Source: Shinella sp. (GTDB lineage: Bacteria > Pseudomonadota > Alphaproteobacteria > Rhizobiales > Rhizobiaceae). From it: a stretch of 64,000 nucleotides of DNA. This document shows positions 33,055-40,635 of the stretch, piece after piece. The stretch is from assembly GCA_003248775.1 (NCBI GenBank), contig QFQX01000024.1:1-64000 (forward strand), in the 5' to 3' direction. The notes under the pieces are model-generated. The model was given only the letters and a program-made list of their open reading frames with translations. It did no database searches and was not told where the DNA came from. Each line of letters begins with the position of its first letter. Within the stretch, counting starts at the first letter, position 1. A program made the translations under genes and the position numbers.

Positions 33055-33525
33055 CTATTTCCCCTGCAGCAGAGCCTTGCCGAGGTTGGGTTTCTTGAAG
33101 GGTTCCATGCCCTTGCGGGCAAGCTCGTCGGCGCGTTCGTTTTCCGGGTGGCCGGCGTGGCCCTTGACCCAGTGCCACTTGACCTTGTGGCGCTGGTTGG
33201 CGGCGTCGAGCGTCTGCCAGAGTTCGCCATTCTTCACCGGCTTCTTGTCAGCGGTTTTCCAGCCGTTCTTCTTCCAGCCGAAGATCCACTTGGAAATGCC
33301 GTCCATGACATACTTGCTGTCGGTGTGCAGGTCGATCTCGCACGGGGTCTTGAGGGCGTTCAGCGCCGAGATCGCGGCCAGCAGTTCCATTCGGTTGTTG
33401 GTGGTTTCGGCTTCGCCGCCGAACAGTTCCTTTTCCACCTCGCCATAGCGCAGGATCGCGCCCCAGCCGCCGGGGCCGGGATTGCCCGAGCAGGCGCCGT
33501 CGGTGAAAATCTCGACATGTTTCAT
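33055..33525 (-). CDS. rnhA: Ribonuclease HI
   Basis: A 156-residue endonuclease cleaving RNA in RNA-DNA hybrids. The DEDD catalytic residues are visible in FTDGACSGNPGPGGWGA, NRMELLAAISAL, HTDSKYVMDGI and ENERADELARKG; the basic handle KKNGWKTADKKPVKN is present. The start MKHVEIFTDG overlaps the thrB stop as ATGA, so the two are translationally coupled. The C-terminus MEPFKKPNLGKALLQGK is normal for rhizobia. Length typical. Confidence 0.96.
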   Translation of the reverse strand: MKHVEIFTDGACSGNPGPGGWGAILRYGEVEKELFGGEAETTNNRMELLAAISALNALKTPCEIDLHTDSKYVMDGISKWIFGWKKNGWKTADKKPVKNGELWQTLDAANQRHKVKWHWVKGHAGHPENERADELARKGMEPFKKPNLGKALLQGK

Positions 33526-34487
33526 CGGGTCATTCCGTATTCGGCTGCGGATGCGATCTTCTGGTGGAAGCGCAGCTTGTGCAGGTATTCCAGCGGGTCC
33601 TTCTTGACCACCAGTGCGCCGGCCGGCGTCGTCAGCCAATCGTAGAGGCGCGTGAGGAAGAAACGCAGCGCCGACCCGCGCGCGAGAATCGGCAACGCAT
33701 TGGCCTCGGCATCCGAGAGCGGCCGAACCGACTGGTAACCCTCGATCATCGCCATGCCCTTGGTGACGTTATAGGCGCCATCCTTTTCGAAGCACCAGGC
33801 GTTGATGCAGATCGACAGGTCGTAGACGAGGAAATCGTTGCAGGCGAAATAGAAGTCGATCAGGCCGGAGAGTTCGTCTTCAAGGAAGAAGACGTTATCC
33901 GGGAACAGATCGGCATGGATGACGCCGTCCGGAAGATCCTTCGGCCAGTTTTCCACAAGGAAGGCAATCTCGCCGCCGATCTCGTCTTCCAGCCCCTTCT
34001 CCACCTCGTCGGCGCGGTCCTCCGACTTCGCCCACAGCGTCTTCCAGCCTTCGAGCGACAGCGCGTTGGGGCGCTTGAGCGTAAAGCCCTCGCCTGCGAC
34101 ATGCATCTGGGCCAGCGCCTTGCCGACTTCGCGGCAGTGCCTGGCTTCCGGCTTGCGCAGCCACATGCCTTCGAGGAAGGAAATGAGGGCGGCGGGGCGG
34201 CCGGAGAGTTCGCCGAGAAGAGCACCATCCTTGCGCGGCAGGGGCAGCGGGCAGGACAGCCCGCGATCGGCAAGATGATGCATCAGGCCGAGGAAGAAGG
34301 GCAGATCGTTCTTCTCCACACGCTTTTCATAGAGTGTCAGGATCAGAGGCCCTTTGGAGGTGTGCAGCAGGAAGTTGGAATTCTCCACGCCCTCGGCAAT
34401 GCCCTTGTAGGACAGGAGCTCGCCCGCCTCATACTGCGCGAGGAAATCCTTGAGGTCGGTTTCGGTAATATCGGTATAGACTGCCAC
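33522..34487 (-). CDS. thrB: Homoserine kinase
   Basis: A 321-residue kinase of the APH/choline-kinase fold (the ThrB form used by alphaproteobacteria, unrelated to GHMP kinases) phosphorylating homoserine for threonine synthesis. Motifs: GVIHADLFPDNVFF (HxDxxxxN catalytic loop), LIDFYFACNDFLVYDLSI (DFG-like metal site), and TLYEKRVEKNDLPF. The start is GTG at 34487 (VAVYTDITETDLKDFL), conserved with family members; the frame runs on upstream without support. Coupled to rnhA by an ATGA overlap. Confidence 0.95.
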   Translation of the reverse strand: MAVYTDITETDLKDFLAQYEAGELLSYKGIAEGVENSNFLLHTSKGPLILTLYEKRVEKNDLPFFLGLMHHLADRGLSCPLPLPRKDGALLGELSGRPAALISFLEGMWLRKPEARHCREVGKALAQMHVAGEGFTLKRPNALSLEGWKTLWAKSEDRADEVEKGLEDEIGGEIAFLVENWPKDLPDGVIHADLFPDNVFFLEDELSGLIDFYFACNDFLVYDLSICINAWCFEKDGAYNVTKGMAMIEGYQSVRPLSDAEANALPILARGSALRFFLTRLYDWLTTPAGALVVKKDPLEYLHKLRFHQKIASAAEYGMTR

Positions 34488-34638
34488 GTTTTGTTCCCGA
34501 ACGTCCTGAACACATGCCGCGGACCATACGCCGCCGAATAAATGATACGCCAACGCATACACAGGGGGATGGAGGAGTGCCAGTCCCGGAACGACACGAG
34601 GCACAGGTTTCCGGGGCCGAAGAGAACGGAGCGCGCCA

Positions 34639-35613
34639 TCATAGCGCCAGAGAAACCCTTGCGCCCACAGCATCCCTCTCACTCGAAGGCGTCGCATCGG
34701 GATCGCGGTCGCGGGCATAGCGGCGAGGCGAACAGCCGATGATCCGCTTGAAGGCGGTGCTGAAGGCGGCCTCGGACTCATAGCCCAACGCAGGGGCAAT
34801 GACGGAGACAGGTTGATCCGTGTTCTCCAACCGGTCGCAGGCAAGCAGCATGCGCCAGCGCGCCAGATAGTCTATCGGCGCCATGCCGACGATCTGCCGG
34901 AACCGTTCGGCAAAGCTCGAGCGCGACATGCCGGCGACGAGGGCCAGAGCCTCGAGCGTCCAGCGCCGGCCGGGTGCGTCGTGGATCGCGCTCATCGCCC
35001 TGCTCAACTGCCGATCCGACAGGGCGAGCAGCCAGCCGGCGCCGACCGAGCCTGCTCCATCCGCCAGATGCAGGCGGAGCGCCTGCACCAGCAGCATATG
35101 GGCGAGATGCTGGAGCACCAGAAAGCCGCCGGGTTGCGGCTCCCGCATCTCCTGCATCATCCGCTCGACAGACCAGCGCAGCCCCGCCTCGCCATTCTGA
35201 TCCCTGATAACCACGATGGGCGGCAGCGCCTTCAACAGCAGGTCGGCATGCTGGCTTTCGAGGCCGAAGCGGCTGCTGACGGAGGAGAAGGTGTCGCCGT
35301 CATTGAGCCGCGTTACCCGCCCCGGCCGCGAGGGATCGAATATTTCGGAGGCAGGCACGGGCTCCACCTCCCTGCCGCTTGCCATCAGGAAAGGCCGACC
35401 ACTCGGAAGCAGCACGAAATCGCCCGTTTTCAGCCAAACGCCATCCGCCGCACCCTCGACCGAGAGCCAGCATTCGCCGGAGATGACCGCGACGCATTTT
35501 ATCGCTCTCTGCTGATCAGGAAACTGGATCGCCCATGGGGCCGCCGCTTCGAAACCCGCCGACAGATAGTTTTTCGGCTTCAGCAGCGACAACACGTTGG
35601 ATAGCGGGTCCAT
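34639..35613 (-). CDS. AraC family regulator with N-terminal cupin_6 domain (second copy of the type)
   Basis: A 324-residue regulator. Cupin_6 region about 1-190 (MDPLSNVLSLLKPKNYLSAG, WLKTGDFVLLPSGRPFLM), then a double AraC HTH (WTLEALALVAGMSRSSFAERF and PVSVIAPALGYESEAAFSTA). The ATG at 35613 is preferred; a GTG two codons upstream is possible. The architecture, start motif and divergent SDR partner mirror the pair at 7970-9732, so both pairs may be old duplicates or parallel acquisitions. It probably regulates the neighbouring SDR gene. Not part of the thrB-rnhA operon. Confidence 0.9.
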   Translation of the reverse strand: MDPLSNVLSLLKPKNYLSAGFEAAAPWAIQFPDQQRAIKCVAVISGECWLSVEGAADGVWLKTGDFVLLPSGRPFLMASGREVEPVPASEIFDPSRPGRVTRLNDGDTFSSVSSRFGLESQHADLLLKALPPIVVIRDQNGEAGLRWSVERMMQEMREPQPGGFLVLQHLAHMLLVQALRLHLADGAGSVGAGWLLALSDRQLSRAMSAIHDAPGRRWTLEALALVAGMSRSSFAERFRQIVGMAPIDYLARWRMLLACDRLENTDQPVSVIAPALGYESEAAFSTAFKRIIGCSPRRYARDRDPDATPSSERDAVGARVSLAL

Positions 35614-35624
35614 GACCACATCCC

Positions 35625-35668
35625 GGACGATTGAAAAGATAATGCGGACTATAGCGCATAGATCGTCC
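35625..35668. promoter_or_regulatory. Candidate operator between AraC regulator and SDR (second pair)
   Basis: Nested dyads: GGACGAT (35625-35631) with its complement ATCGTCC (35662-35668), and ATGCG (35642-35646) with CGCAT (35655-35659). The GGACGAT heptamer also occurs in the corresponding position of the first AraC/SDR pair. Symmetry fits a regulator binding across the divergent promoter region. Confidence 0.4.
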
Positions 35669-35733
35669 GCAGCAACGAACTATCCTGTCATCAACGCGGC
35701 CCAAGCACCGCACGACACAGGAAGGTAAGAATC

Positions 35734-36627
35734 ATGCGCGTTTTTGTAACCGGAGCCACGGGCTTCGTCGGCTCGGCCGTGGTGCGGGAACTGATCGACG
35801 CGGGGCACAGCGTTGTGGGGCTGGCGCGATCCGACGCATCGGCTTCCGCACTTCTCGCCGCAGGGGCGGAGGTCCACCGTGGCGATATCGAGGATACGGA
35901 AAGTCTGGTGAGGGGCGCGGCCCTTGCCGATGGCGTCATCCATACGGGGTTCAACCACGACTTTTCCAAGTTCCGGGAGAACTGCGAAAACGACCGCCGC
36001 GCAATCCGGGCGCTCGGTTCCGCGCTTGCCGGTTCCGACCGTCCAATAATCGTGACCTCGGGAACGGGCCTACTGGCAGGCCCTCGCCTTGTGACGGAGG
36101 CCGATGGCATCCCCGCCTCTGCCACGGTTCCTCGCGTTGCGACCGAGGAGGCCGTGGCTTCCGTGGCGGCAGAAGGCGTTCGCGTCGCCGTGGTGCGGCT
36201 TCCGCCCTCCGTGCATGGCGATGGCGACCATGGCTTCGTGCCGATGCTTATCGACATCGCCCGGCGGACCGGTGTTTCCGCCTATATCGGCGAAGGCGCG
36301 AACCACTGGGCGGCCGTTCACCGGCTCGATGCAGCGAAGGTCTTCCGGCTGGCGCTGGAACAAGCCACAGCCGGGGCGCGCTATCATGCGGTGGGCGAGG
36401 AAGGCATTCCATTCCGCTCCATCGCCGACGTCATCGGCCGCCGCCTCGGCGTGCCTGTGCTCAGCAAGTCTGCGGCGGAAGCCGCGGAGCATTTCGGCTG
36501 GTTCCAGCATTTCGCCGCGATGAACAGCCAGGCCTCCAGCCAGTGGACCCGGGACAATCTCGGCTGGCAACCCACACATCCCGACCTGATCGCCGACCTC
36601 GACAGGCCGGCCTATTTCGCGGGCTGA
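35734..36627 (+). CDS. Atypical SDR / NmrA-like NAD(P)-binding protein
   Basis: A 297-residue extended-SDR-fold protein. The N-terminal Rossmann loop is TGATGFVGSAVVRELIDAGH, followed by VVGLARSDASASALLAAGA and GDIEDTESL. The usual catalytic YxxxK is not visible; the SGTGLLAGPRLVTEADG segment occupies that zone, so this is an atypical SDR of the NAD-dependent epimerase/NmrA-like type that may bind cofactor without the normal chemistry. Contains VVRLPPSVHGDGDHGFVPML and NHWAAVHRLDAAKVFRLAL. Starts MRVFVTGATGFVGS with AGGAAGG nearby upstream. Divergent from an AraC-cupin_6 regulator that probably controls it. Substrate unknown. Confidence 0.88.
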   Translation: MRVFVTGATGFVGSAVVRELIDAGHSVVGLARSDASASALLAAGAEVHRGDIEDTESLVRGAALADGVIHTGFNHDFSKFRENCENDRRAIRALGSALAGSDRPIIVTSGTGLLAGPRLVTEADGIPASATVPRVATEEAVASVAAEGVRVAVVRLPPSVHGDGDHGFVPMLIDIARRTGVSAYIGEGANHWAAVHRLDAAKVFRLALEQATAGARYHAVGEEGIPFRSIADVIGRRLGVPVLSKSAAEAAEHFGWFQHFAAMNSQASSQWTRDNLGWQPTHPDLIADLDRPAYFAG

Positions 36628-36746
36628 GGCACACCGGGTCGGGTCGACATCATTCCGCAGGAAGCATGCACTGCGACTTGCGGAATACCCCGGAAAGAGC
36701 AGCTTGCAAGCCAGCAGAAACCCGTCATCTCGCGACAGAATGCAAT

Positions 36747-36767
36747 TGCAAATGCGTCTCAAATTCA
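36747..36767. promoter_or_regulatory. Mur/Fur-like box upstream of mntP
   Basis: TTGCAAATGCGTCTCAAATTCA resembles the alphaproteobacterial Fur/Mur consensus (TGCAAAT...TCTCA...). It lies about 60 bp upstream of the riboswitch aptamer, in the promoter region of mntP. Similarity is partial, and the consensus is from memory. Confidence 0.4.
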
Positions 36768-36806
36768 TTTAAGTTATTGATTTTACTTGACTCTAGAAAT
36801 CCGGAT

Positions 36807-36925
36807 GGCTAGACGAGCGACCATCGGGGAGTAGCCACCACTGAGTGGGGCCGCGTCAACATGATCGCTCGACGAGCGTGGCGCGACCAGCCGGGGTTCC
36901 GGCCAGGCAAGACCGTGGCAGAAGT
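36807..36925 (+). ncRNA. yybP-ykoY manganese riboswitch
   Basis: The leader of mntP contains the hallmark conserved blocks of the yybP-ykoY aptamer: GGGGAGTAGCC at 36826-36836, GTCAACAT at 36855-36862 and CCGGCCAGGCAAGACC at 36899-36914. The class senses Mn2+ and activates manganese exporters when the metal is high. Ends estimated; the region to 36987 would be the expression platform, and it includes a pyrimidine tract (CCGTCCTCCGG) that could pair with the purine-rich aptamer. The rest of the 360-bp gap after the SDR gene (36628-36746) shows no gene. Confidence 0.85.
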
Positions 36926-36987
36926 CGTTCGGTGACGGACGCACGGCTTTGGCTGCCCGGTTCAACTCTCCGTCCTCCGGTTTTCCC

Positions 36988-37557
36988 ATGTCGCCAGCCG
37001 CCGTATTCTTCCTGTCCGTCAGCATGTCCGTCGACGCCTTCGCCGTATCGGTCAGCCGCGGCACCGCGCTTGAACGTCCGAGACTGATCGAAGCGCTGAA
37101 AACCGGTGCCGTTTTCGGCTTGGTGGAAGCCATGACCCCATTCCTCGGATGGATGGCCGGCGTCGCCGCCAATGAATGGGTCGCGCAGTTCGATCACTGG
37201 ATCGCCTTCGGGATACTCATGGCGGTCGGCCTTCACATGGTCTACGGCGTGCTCCGGGGAGAAGAAGGCAACACGCAGCCTGCCAACCAGTCGTTCTGGG
37301 TGCTGATCGCCACCGCCTTCGGCACGAGCATCGACGCCATGGCGGTCGGTCTCTCGCTGGCGCTGATCGATGTCAACCTGACCGGCATCATCGCCATTTC
37401 CCTTGCCATCGGGCTGGCAACGCTCGCCATGTCCACCAGCGGACTACTGCTTGGCAAGGCCATTGGGGATCGCTTCGGAAAATTCGCGGAAATCGGCGCT
37501 GGCGTGGTGTTGTGCTCGCTCGGGAGCATGATTCTGTATGAGCATATGACGGCTTGA
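36988..37557 (+). CDS. mntP: MntP, manganese efflux pump
   Basis: A 189-residue, six-helix membrane protein exporting Mn2+. The two homologous halves carry the DxS/AxS motifs: FFLSVSMSVDAFAVSVSRG and TSIDAMAVGLSLALID, and a second GLATLAMSTSGLLLGKAIG. Preceded by a Mn riboswitch. Start ATG at 36988; no clear Shine-Dalgarno precedes it (the bases upstream are CCTCCGGTTTTCCC), which fits control at translation or an upstream TTG at 36949 adding 13 residues. Convergent with ispH across 274 bp of tandem repeat. Confidence 0.93.
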   Translation: MSPAAVFFLSVSMSVDAFAVSVSRGTALERPRLIEALKTGAVFGLVEAMTPFLGWMAGVAANEWVAQFDHWIAFGILMAVGLHMVYGVLRGEEGNTQPANQSFWVLIATAFGTSIDAMAVGLSLALIDVNLTGIIAISLAIGLATLAMSTSGLLLGKAIGDRFGKFAEIGAGVVLCSLGSMILYEHMTA

Positions 37558-37574
37558 GCGGAGTGTTGCAAGGG

Positions 37575-37823
37575 CTCAGGTCGTTCGTCGCTAAAAACGA
37601 TTCACTGGATCGTTTTTCCGGCCACGCCGGGTGGGAATATGAGGAAACGTATCCCGGCCCTTCGCTTTGGGCTCAGGGCGTTCGTCACTGCAATCGATTC
37701 GCTGGATCGATTGCTCGGGCTTCGCCGAATGGGGAATATGCGGAAACGTAGGCCGGCCCTTCGCTAAGGCTCCGGGCGTTCGTTGCTAAAAACGATTCAC
37801 TGGATCGTTTTTCCGGCTACGCC
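37575..37823. repeat. Tandem 97-98-bp repeat with covarying hairpins
   Basis: Three copies of a palindromic unit begin at 37575, 37672 and 37770 (97 and 98 bp apart). The two outer units carry AAAAACGAT-N7-ATCGTTTTT; the middle one carries GCAATCGAT-N7-ATCGATTGC, so three base changes on one arm are each matched on the other. The spacers between copies are also alike (GGGAATATG-GGAAACGTA...GGCCCTTCGCT). Lies between the ends of mntP and ispH. Probably a hairpin-forming element acting as a terminator or mRNA stabiliser. Confidence 0.85.
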
Positions 37824-37831
37824 GTCGCAAC

Positions 37832-38836
37832 TCACCCATTAACCCACGCCATATCCTCGTGGGTGAGTTCAATCGAGCGCAATTCGCGATTCACCAGGAA
37901 ATGCTCGTTCTCGATGGAGAATTCGGCGAGTTCCAGGGTGGTGTCGTAGCGGGCCTTGAAAGCCTCGATGATCTCGTTGACGATCACCTCGGGAGCGGAC
38001 GCACCGGCGGAAAGGCCGACAGAGCGGATCGGACCCACGGCATCCCAGTCGATCTCGGAGGCGCGCTGCACCAGAATCGACTGCTTGGCGCCGGCCTTCA
38101 GGGCGACCTCGACAAGGCGCTTGGAGTTGGACGAATTGGGGGCGCCGACGATCAGGAAGAGATCGCAGCCGGGAGCCGCCTGCTTGACGGCTTCCTGCCG
38201 GTTTGTCGTAGCATAGCAGATGCTGTCGGCCGAAGGGTCGTTGAGGTTCGGGAAGCGCTCGCGAAGCTTGGCGATGACGCCGACCGTGTCATCCACCGAA
38301 AGCGTCGTCTGGGTGACATAGCCGAGATTGTCGGGGTCGGCGGGCTGATAGGCCTCCGCATCCTCGACGGTCTCGATCAGTGAAACCGTGCCCTCCGGCA
38401 ACTGCCCCATGGTGCCGATCACTTCCGGATGGCCGGCATGGCCGATCAGAACGACATGGCGGCCGAGACGCTGGTGGCGCATGGCCTGCTTGTGAACCTT
38501 CGACACAAGCGGACAGGTGGCATCGAGATAGAAGAGATTGCGGGCGGTTGCGTCCGCCGGCACGGATTTCGGCACGCCATGGGCGGAAAATACCACCGGC
38601 TGGGCGCGATGCTCTTCCGGGATCTCGTCCAGTTCCTCGACGAAGACGGCGCCCTTGGCTTCCAGCCCCTCGACGACATAACGATTGTGCACGATCTCGT
38701 GGCGCACATACACCGGCGCACCATAACCCTTCAACGCCAGCACGACGATCTGGATGGCGCGATCCACGCCGGCGCAGAAGCCGCGCGGGCCGCAAAGCCT
38801 TATCGTCAGGGGCGATCGGGAGACGTTCACATTCAT
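37832..38836 (-). CDS. ispH: 4-hydroxy-3-methylbut-2-enyl diphosphate reductase
   Basis: A 334-residue 4Fe-4S enzyme, the last step of the MEP isoprenoid pathway. The three cluster cysteines are visible in GPRGFCAGVDRAI, LDATCPLVSKVHKQA and DSICYATTNRQEAV, plus the family blocks VYVRHEIVHNRYVVEGL and GAPNSSNSKRLVEVA. Start MNVNVSRSPLTIRLC at 38836. It overlaps the DUF1304 gene stop as TGATG. In Rhizobiaceae it is, as I recall, commonly next to thrB-rnhA; here about 3 kb separate them. Confidence 0.96.
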   Translation of the reverse strand: MNVNVSRSPLTIRLCGPRGFCAGVDRAIQIVVLALKGYGAPVYVRHEIVHNRYVVEGLEAKGAVFVEELDEIPEEHRAQPVVFSAHGVPKSVPADATARNLFYLDATCPLVSKVHKQAMRHQRLGRHVVLIGHAGHPEVIGTMGQLPEGTVSLIETVEDAEAYQPADPDNLGYVTQTTLSVDDTVGVIAKLRERFPNLNDPSADSICYATTNRQEAVKQAAPGCDLFLIVGAPNSSNSKRLVEVALKAGAKQSILVQRASEIDWDAVGPIRSVGLSAGASAPEVIVNEIIEAFKARYDTTLELAEFSIENEHFLVNRELRSIELTHEDMAWVNG

Positions 38837-39204
38837 CAATGGCCTGCCAGCAGCACGAGGATCAAGGAGACGACCGCGGGAAGCGCCTGGATATAGAGGA
38901 TCTTCCGCGACGCCGTCACGCTCCCATATAGGCCAGCAACGAACACACAGCCAAGGAAAAACAGCTTGAGCTGAAATGCAAATTCCGGTGAGGGATGCGC
39001 GAGCGACCAGAACAGGCCGAGCGCCAGGAAGCCATTGTAGAGCCCCTGATTGGCGGCAAGCACCTTCGTCGCTTCCGCCTGCTGCGGCTTCATGGCAAAG
39101 GCTTTCAGCCCCGCCGGCTTCGTCCAGAGGAACATCTCCAGCACGAGAATGTAGACATGTTCGAGCGCCACGAGTGCGACGAGAATATTTGCAACAGCGG
39201 TCAT
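38836..39204 (-). CDS. DUF1304 membrane protein
   Basis: A 122-residue protein with four predicted helices. It starts MTAVANILVALVALEHVYILVLEM and includes FLWTKPAGLKAF and LAANQGLYNGFLALGLFW, both hallmark stretches of DUF1304, a small membrane family with no assigned activity. Overlaps the ispH start by one base (TGATG), so it is likely co-transcribed and coupled with ispH. An intergenic repeat lies upstream at 39279-39339. Confidence 0.9.
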   Translation of the reverse strand: MTAVANILVALVALEHVYILVLEMFLWTKPAGLKAFAMKPQQAEATKVLAANQGLYNGFLALGLFWSLAHPSPEFAFQLKLFFLGCVFVAGLYGSVTASRKILYIQALPAVVSLILVLLAGH

Positions 39205-39278
39205 GTTTTCCCCTCCCCTTCGGCCGACAGGCTACGGCCGTGCAGACCATTTCCGGCGAAAATGGAACGCCTTCAATG

Positions 39279-39339
39279 CCCTATCTCTTTGTTTGACGCG
39301 TTTCTAACGCAAAACCGGTTTCCAGTGTTGTCGGAATTG
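39279..39339. repeat. Dispersed intergenic repeat, copy 2
   Basis: Matches 12621-12686 in its CTATCTCTTTGTTT, ACCGGTTTCCA and CGGAATTG blocks, here just past the stop of the SURF1 gene. Probably a rhizobial interspersed repeat; no function known to me. Confidence 0.7.
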
Positions 39340-39341
39340 GG

Positions 39342-40112
39342 TTACTTCCTGCGGCGGACAAAGGCGAAGGCGCAGACGATCGCCAGCGCCAGGGCCAGTC
39401 CATACCATGTTATCGCATATTGCAGATGGCTGTTCGGCAGGTCGATCTGTGTCACCCCTCCGCGCGGCAGGCCGCCCGGCACAGGCGTCGCATCGGCATC
39501 GAGGAAAAACGGCAACACGGCGTTTTCCGGCAGGCCGACGCTTGCGGCCATGCGATCGAGATCCTTCCAATAGAAGATGTTCTTCGCCTCGTCATTGTCC
39601 GGCACCATGAAACCGGGTTTGCCGGGGAGCCGGGCGCGGGCAAGGCCCGAGACAACCTGATCGCCCTGCAGCGCACCCTGCACCCGCTTTGCCTGATCCT
39701 TCACGTCATAGGGCACGAAACCACGATTGACGAAGAGATAGCGGCCGTCTGCCAGTTCCAGCGGCGTGTAGACGTAGAAGCCTGCCTCGCCCTCAAAGGT
39801 CGCCAGGAAATGCCGTTCCTTGTCGTTGAGATAGCGGCCCTCAGCGCGGGCGGCGCGATAATCGACATCGCCTCCTTGGCGCAACACGGCCTCAAGGCCT
39901 GCAACATCGAGCGGCTCTGCATGGCGACGCGCCTCGATATCGGCGACCAGCGCTTCCTTCCAGTAGAGACGCTGGACCTGCCATGTGCCGAGCGCAAGCA
40001 GGATCGTCATGGCAACCGCGACCGCAATAGCGGTCACGACGAAACGCCAAACGCCGCCCTTGCGGCCGGAAACCCCGGTGTCAACCACGATCGATCGTTC
40101 CCTGCGCGGCAT
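39342..40112 (-). CDS. SURF1 family cytochrome oxidase assembly factor
   Basis: A 256-residue membrane protein with N- and C-terminal helices (about 20-42 and 230-250) around a periplasmic domain. The diagnostic family segments are LLALGTWQVQRLYWKEALV near the first helix and YAITWYGLALALAIVCAFAFV at the end. SURF1 proteins help insert heme a into subunit I of cytochrome oxidase. The start ATG at 40112 overlaps the DUF983 gene end by 32 bases, and a GTG further in (about 40088) is an alternative. Downstream of the cta operon, which fits its role. Confidence 0.9.
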   Translation of the reverse strand: MPRRERSIVVDTGVSGRKGGVWRFVVTAIAVAVAMTILLALGTWQVQRLYWKEALVADIEARRHAEPLDVAGLEAVLRQGGDVDYRAARAEGRYLNDKERHFLATFEGEAGFYVYTPLELADGRYLFVNRGFVPYDVKDQAKRVQGALQGDQVVSGLARARLPGKPGFMVPDNDEAKNIFYWKDLDRMAASVGLPENAVLPFFLDADATPVPGGLPRGGVTQIDLPNSHLQYAITWYGLALALAIVCAFAFVRRRK

Positions 40113-40464
40113 TGTTCTTGTACTGAAGCGCGATCAGCAGCGCCTTGATGGTCCGCAGCAGCCAGAGCGAAACGAAGATCGCCATGGGGCCGAAAAGCAC
40201 GAAATGCAGCCAGACCGGCGGCTGGTAGTTGATCTCGGTCCAGACCGCGAGACCGACCACGATGAGATCCGCGAGCAGGATGACGAAGATCGCCGGGCCG
40301 TCGCCGGAATCGGCAAAGGAATAATCGAGCCCGCAATTGCTGCAACGGGGTTTGAGTTTGGTCAGGCCATCGAACAGACGCCCCTGCCCGCAACGCGGGC
40401 AACATGCCGAAAGCCCGGCCTTCACCGGATCGACCGGGGCGAAATGCGCATTATCCTCGCTCAT
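40081..40464 (-). CDS. DUF983 family protein
   Basis: A 127-residue protein with an N-terminal zinc-ribbon-like cysteine set, C-P-R-C-G-Q and C-S-N-C-G-L (two CxxC pairs in the first 45 residues), followed by two membrane helices (IFVILLADLIVVGLAV and LFGPMAIFVSLWLL) and a basic tail. DUF983 genes often accompany cytochrome oxidase genes, and the SURF1 gene overlaps its end. ATG at 40464 follows GGAAGAGATC. Role inferred from context only. Confidence 0.88.
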   Translation of the reverse strand: MSEDNAHFAPVDPVKAGLSACCPRCGQGRLFDGLTKLKPRCSNCGLDYSFADSGDGPAIFVILLADLIVVGLAVWTEINYQPPVWLHFVLFGPMAIFVSLWLLRTIKALLIALQYKNNAAQGTIDRG

Positions 40465-40583
40465 GATCTCTTCCCTCTGCTGCCGGGCGATGACGCGAGA
40501 CAATCGCCTCGGATGTCATCAATACCCGGTTATACCGCCCGGACCGGTATCCGCAAAACGCGGTCTCCATTCCGCCTCGGCCA

Positions 40584-40611
40584 AGAAAAAACGGCGCCTC
40601 ACAGGCGCCGT
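40584..40611 (-). terminator. Intrinsic terminator after ctaE
   Basis: On the minus strand ACGGCGCC-TGTGA-GGCGCCGT is followed by TTTTTCTTGG, 25 bp past the ctaE stop. It ends the cta operon; DUF983 and SURF1 then need their own promoter. Confidence 0.9.
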
Positions 40612-40635
40612 TCGATTCCATTGTATCGTGATGTG

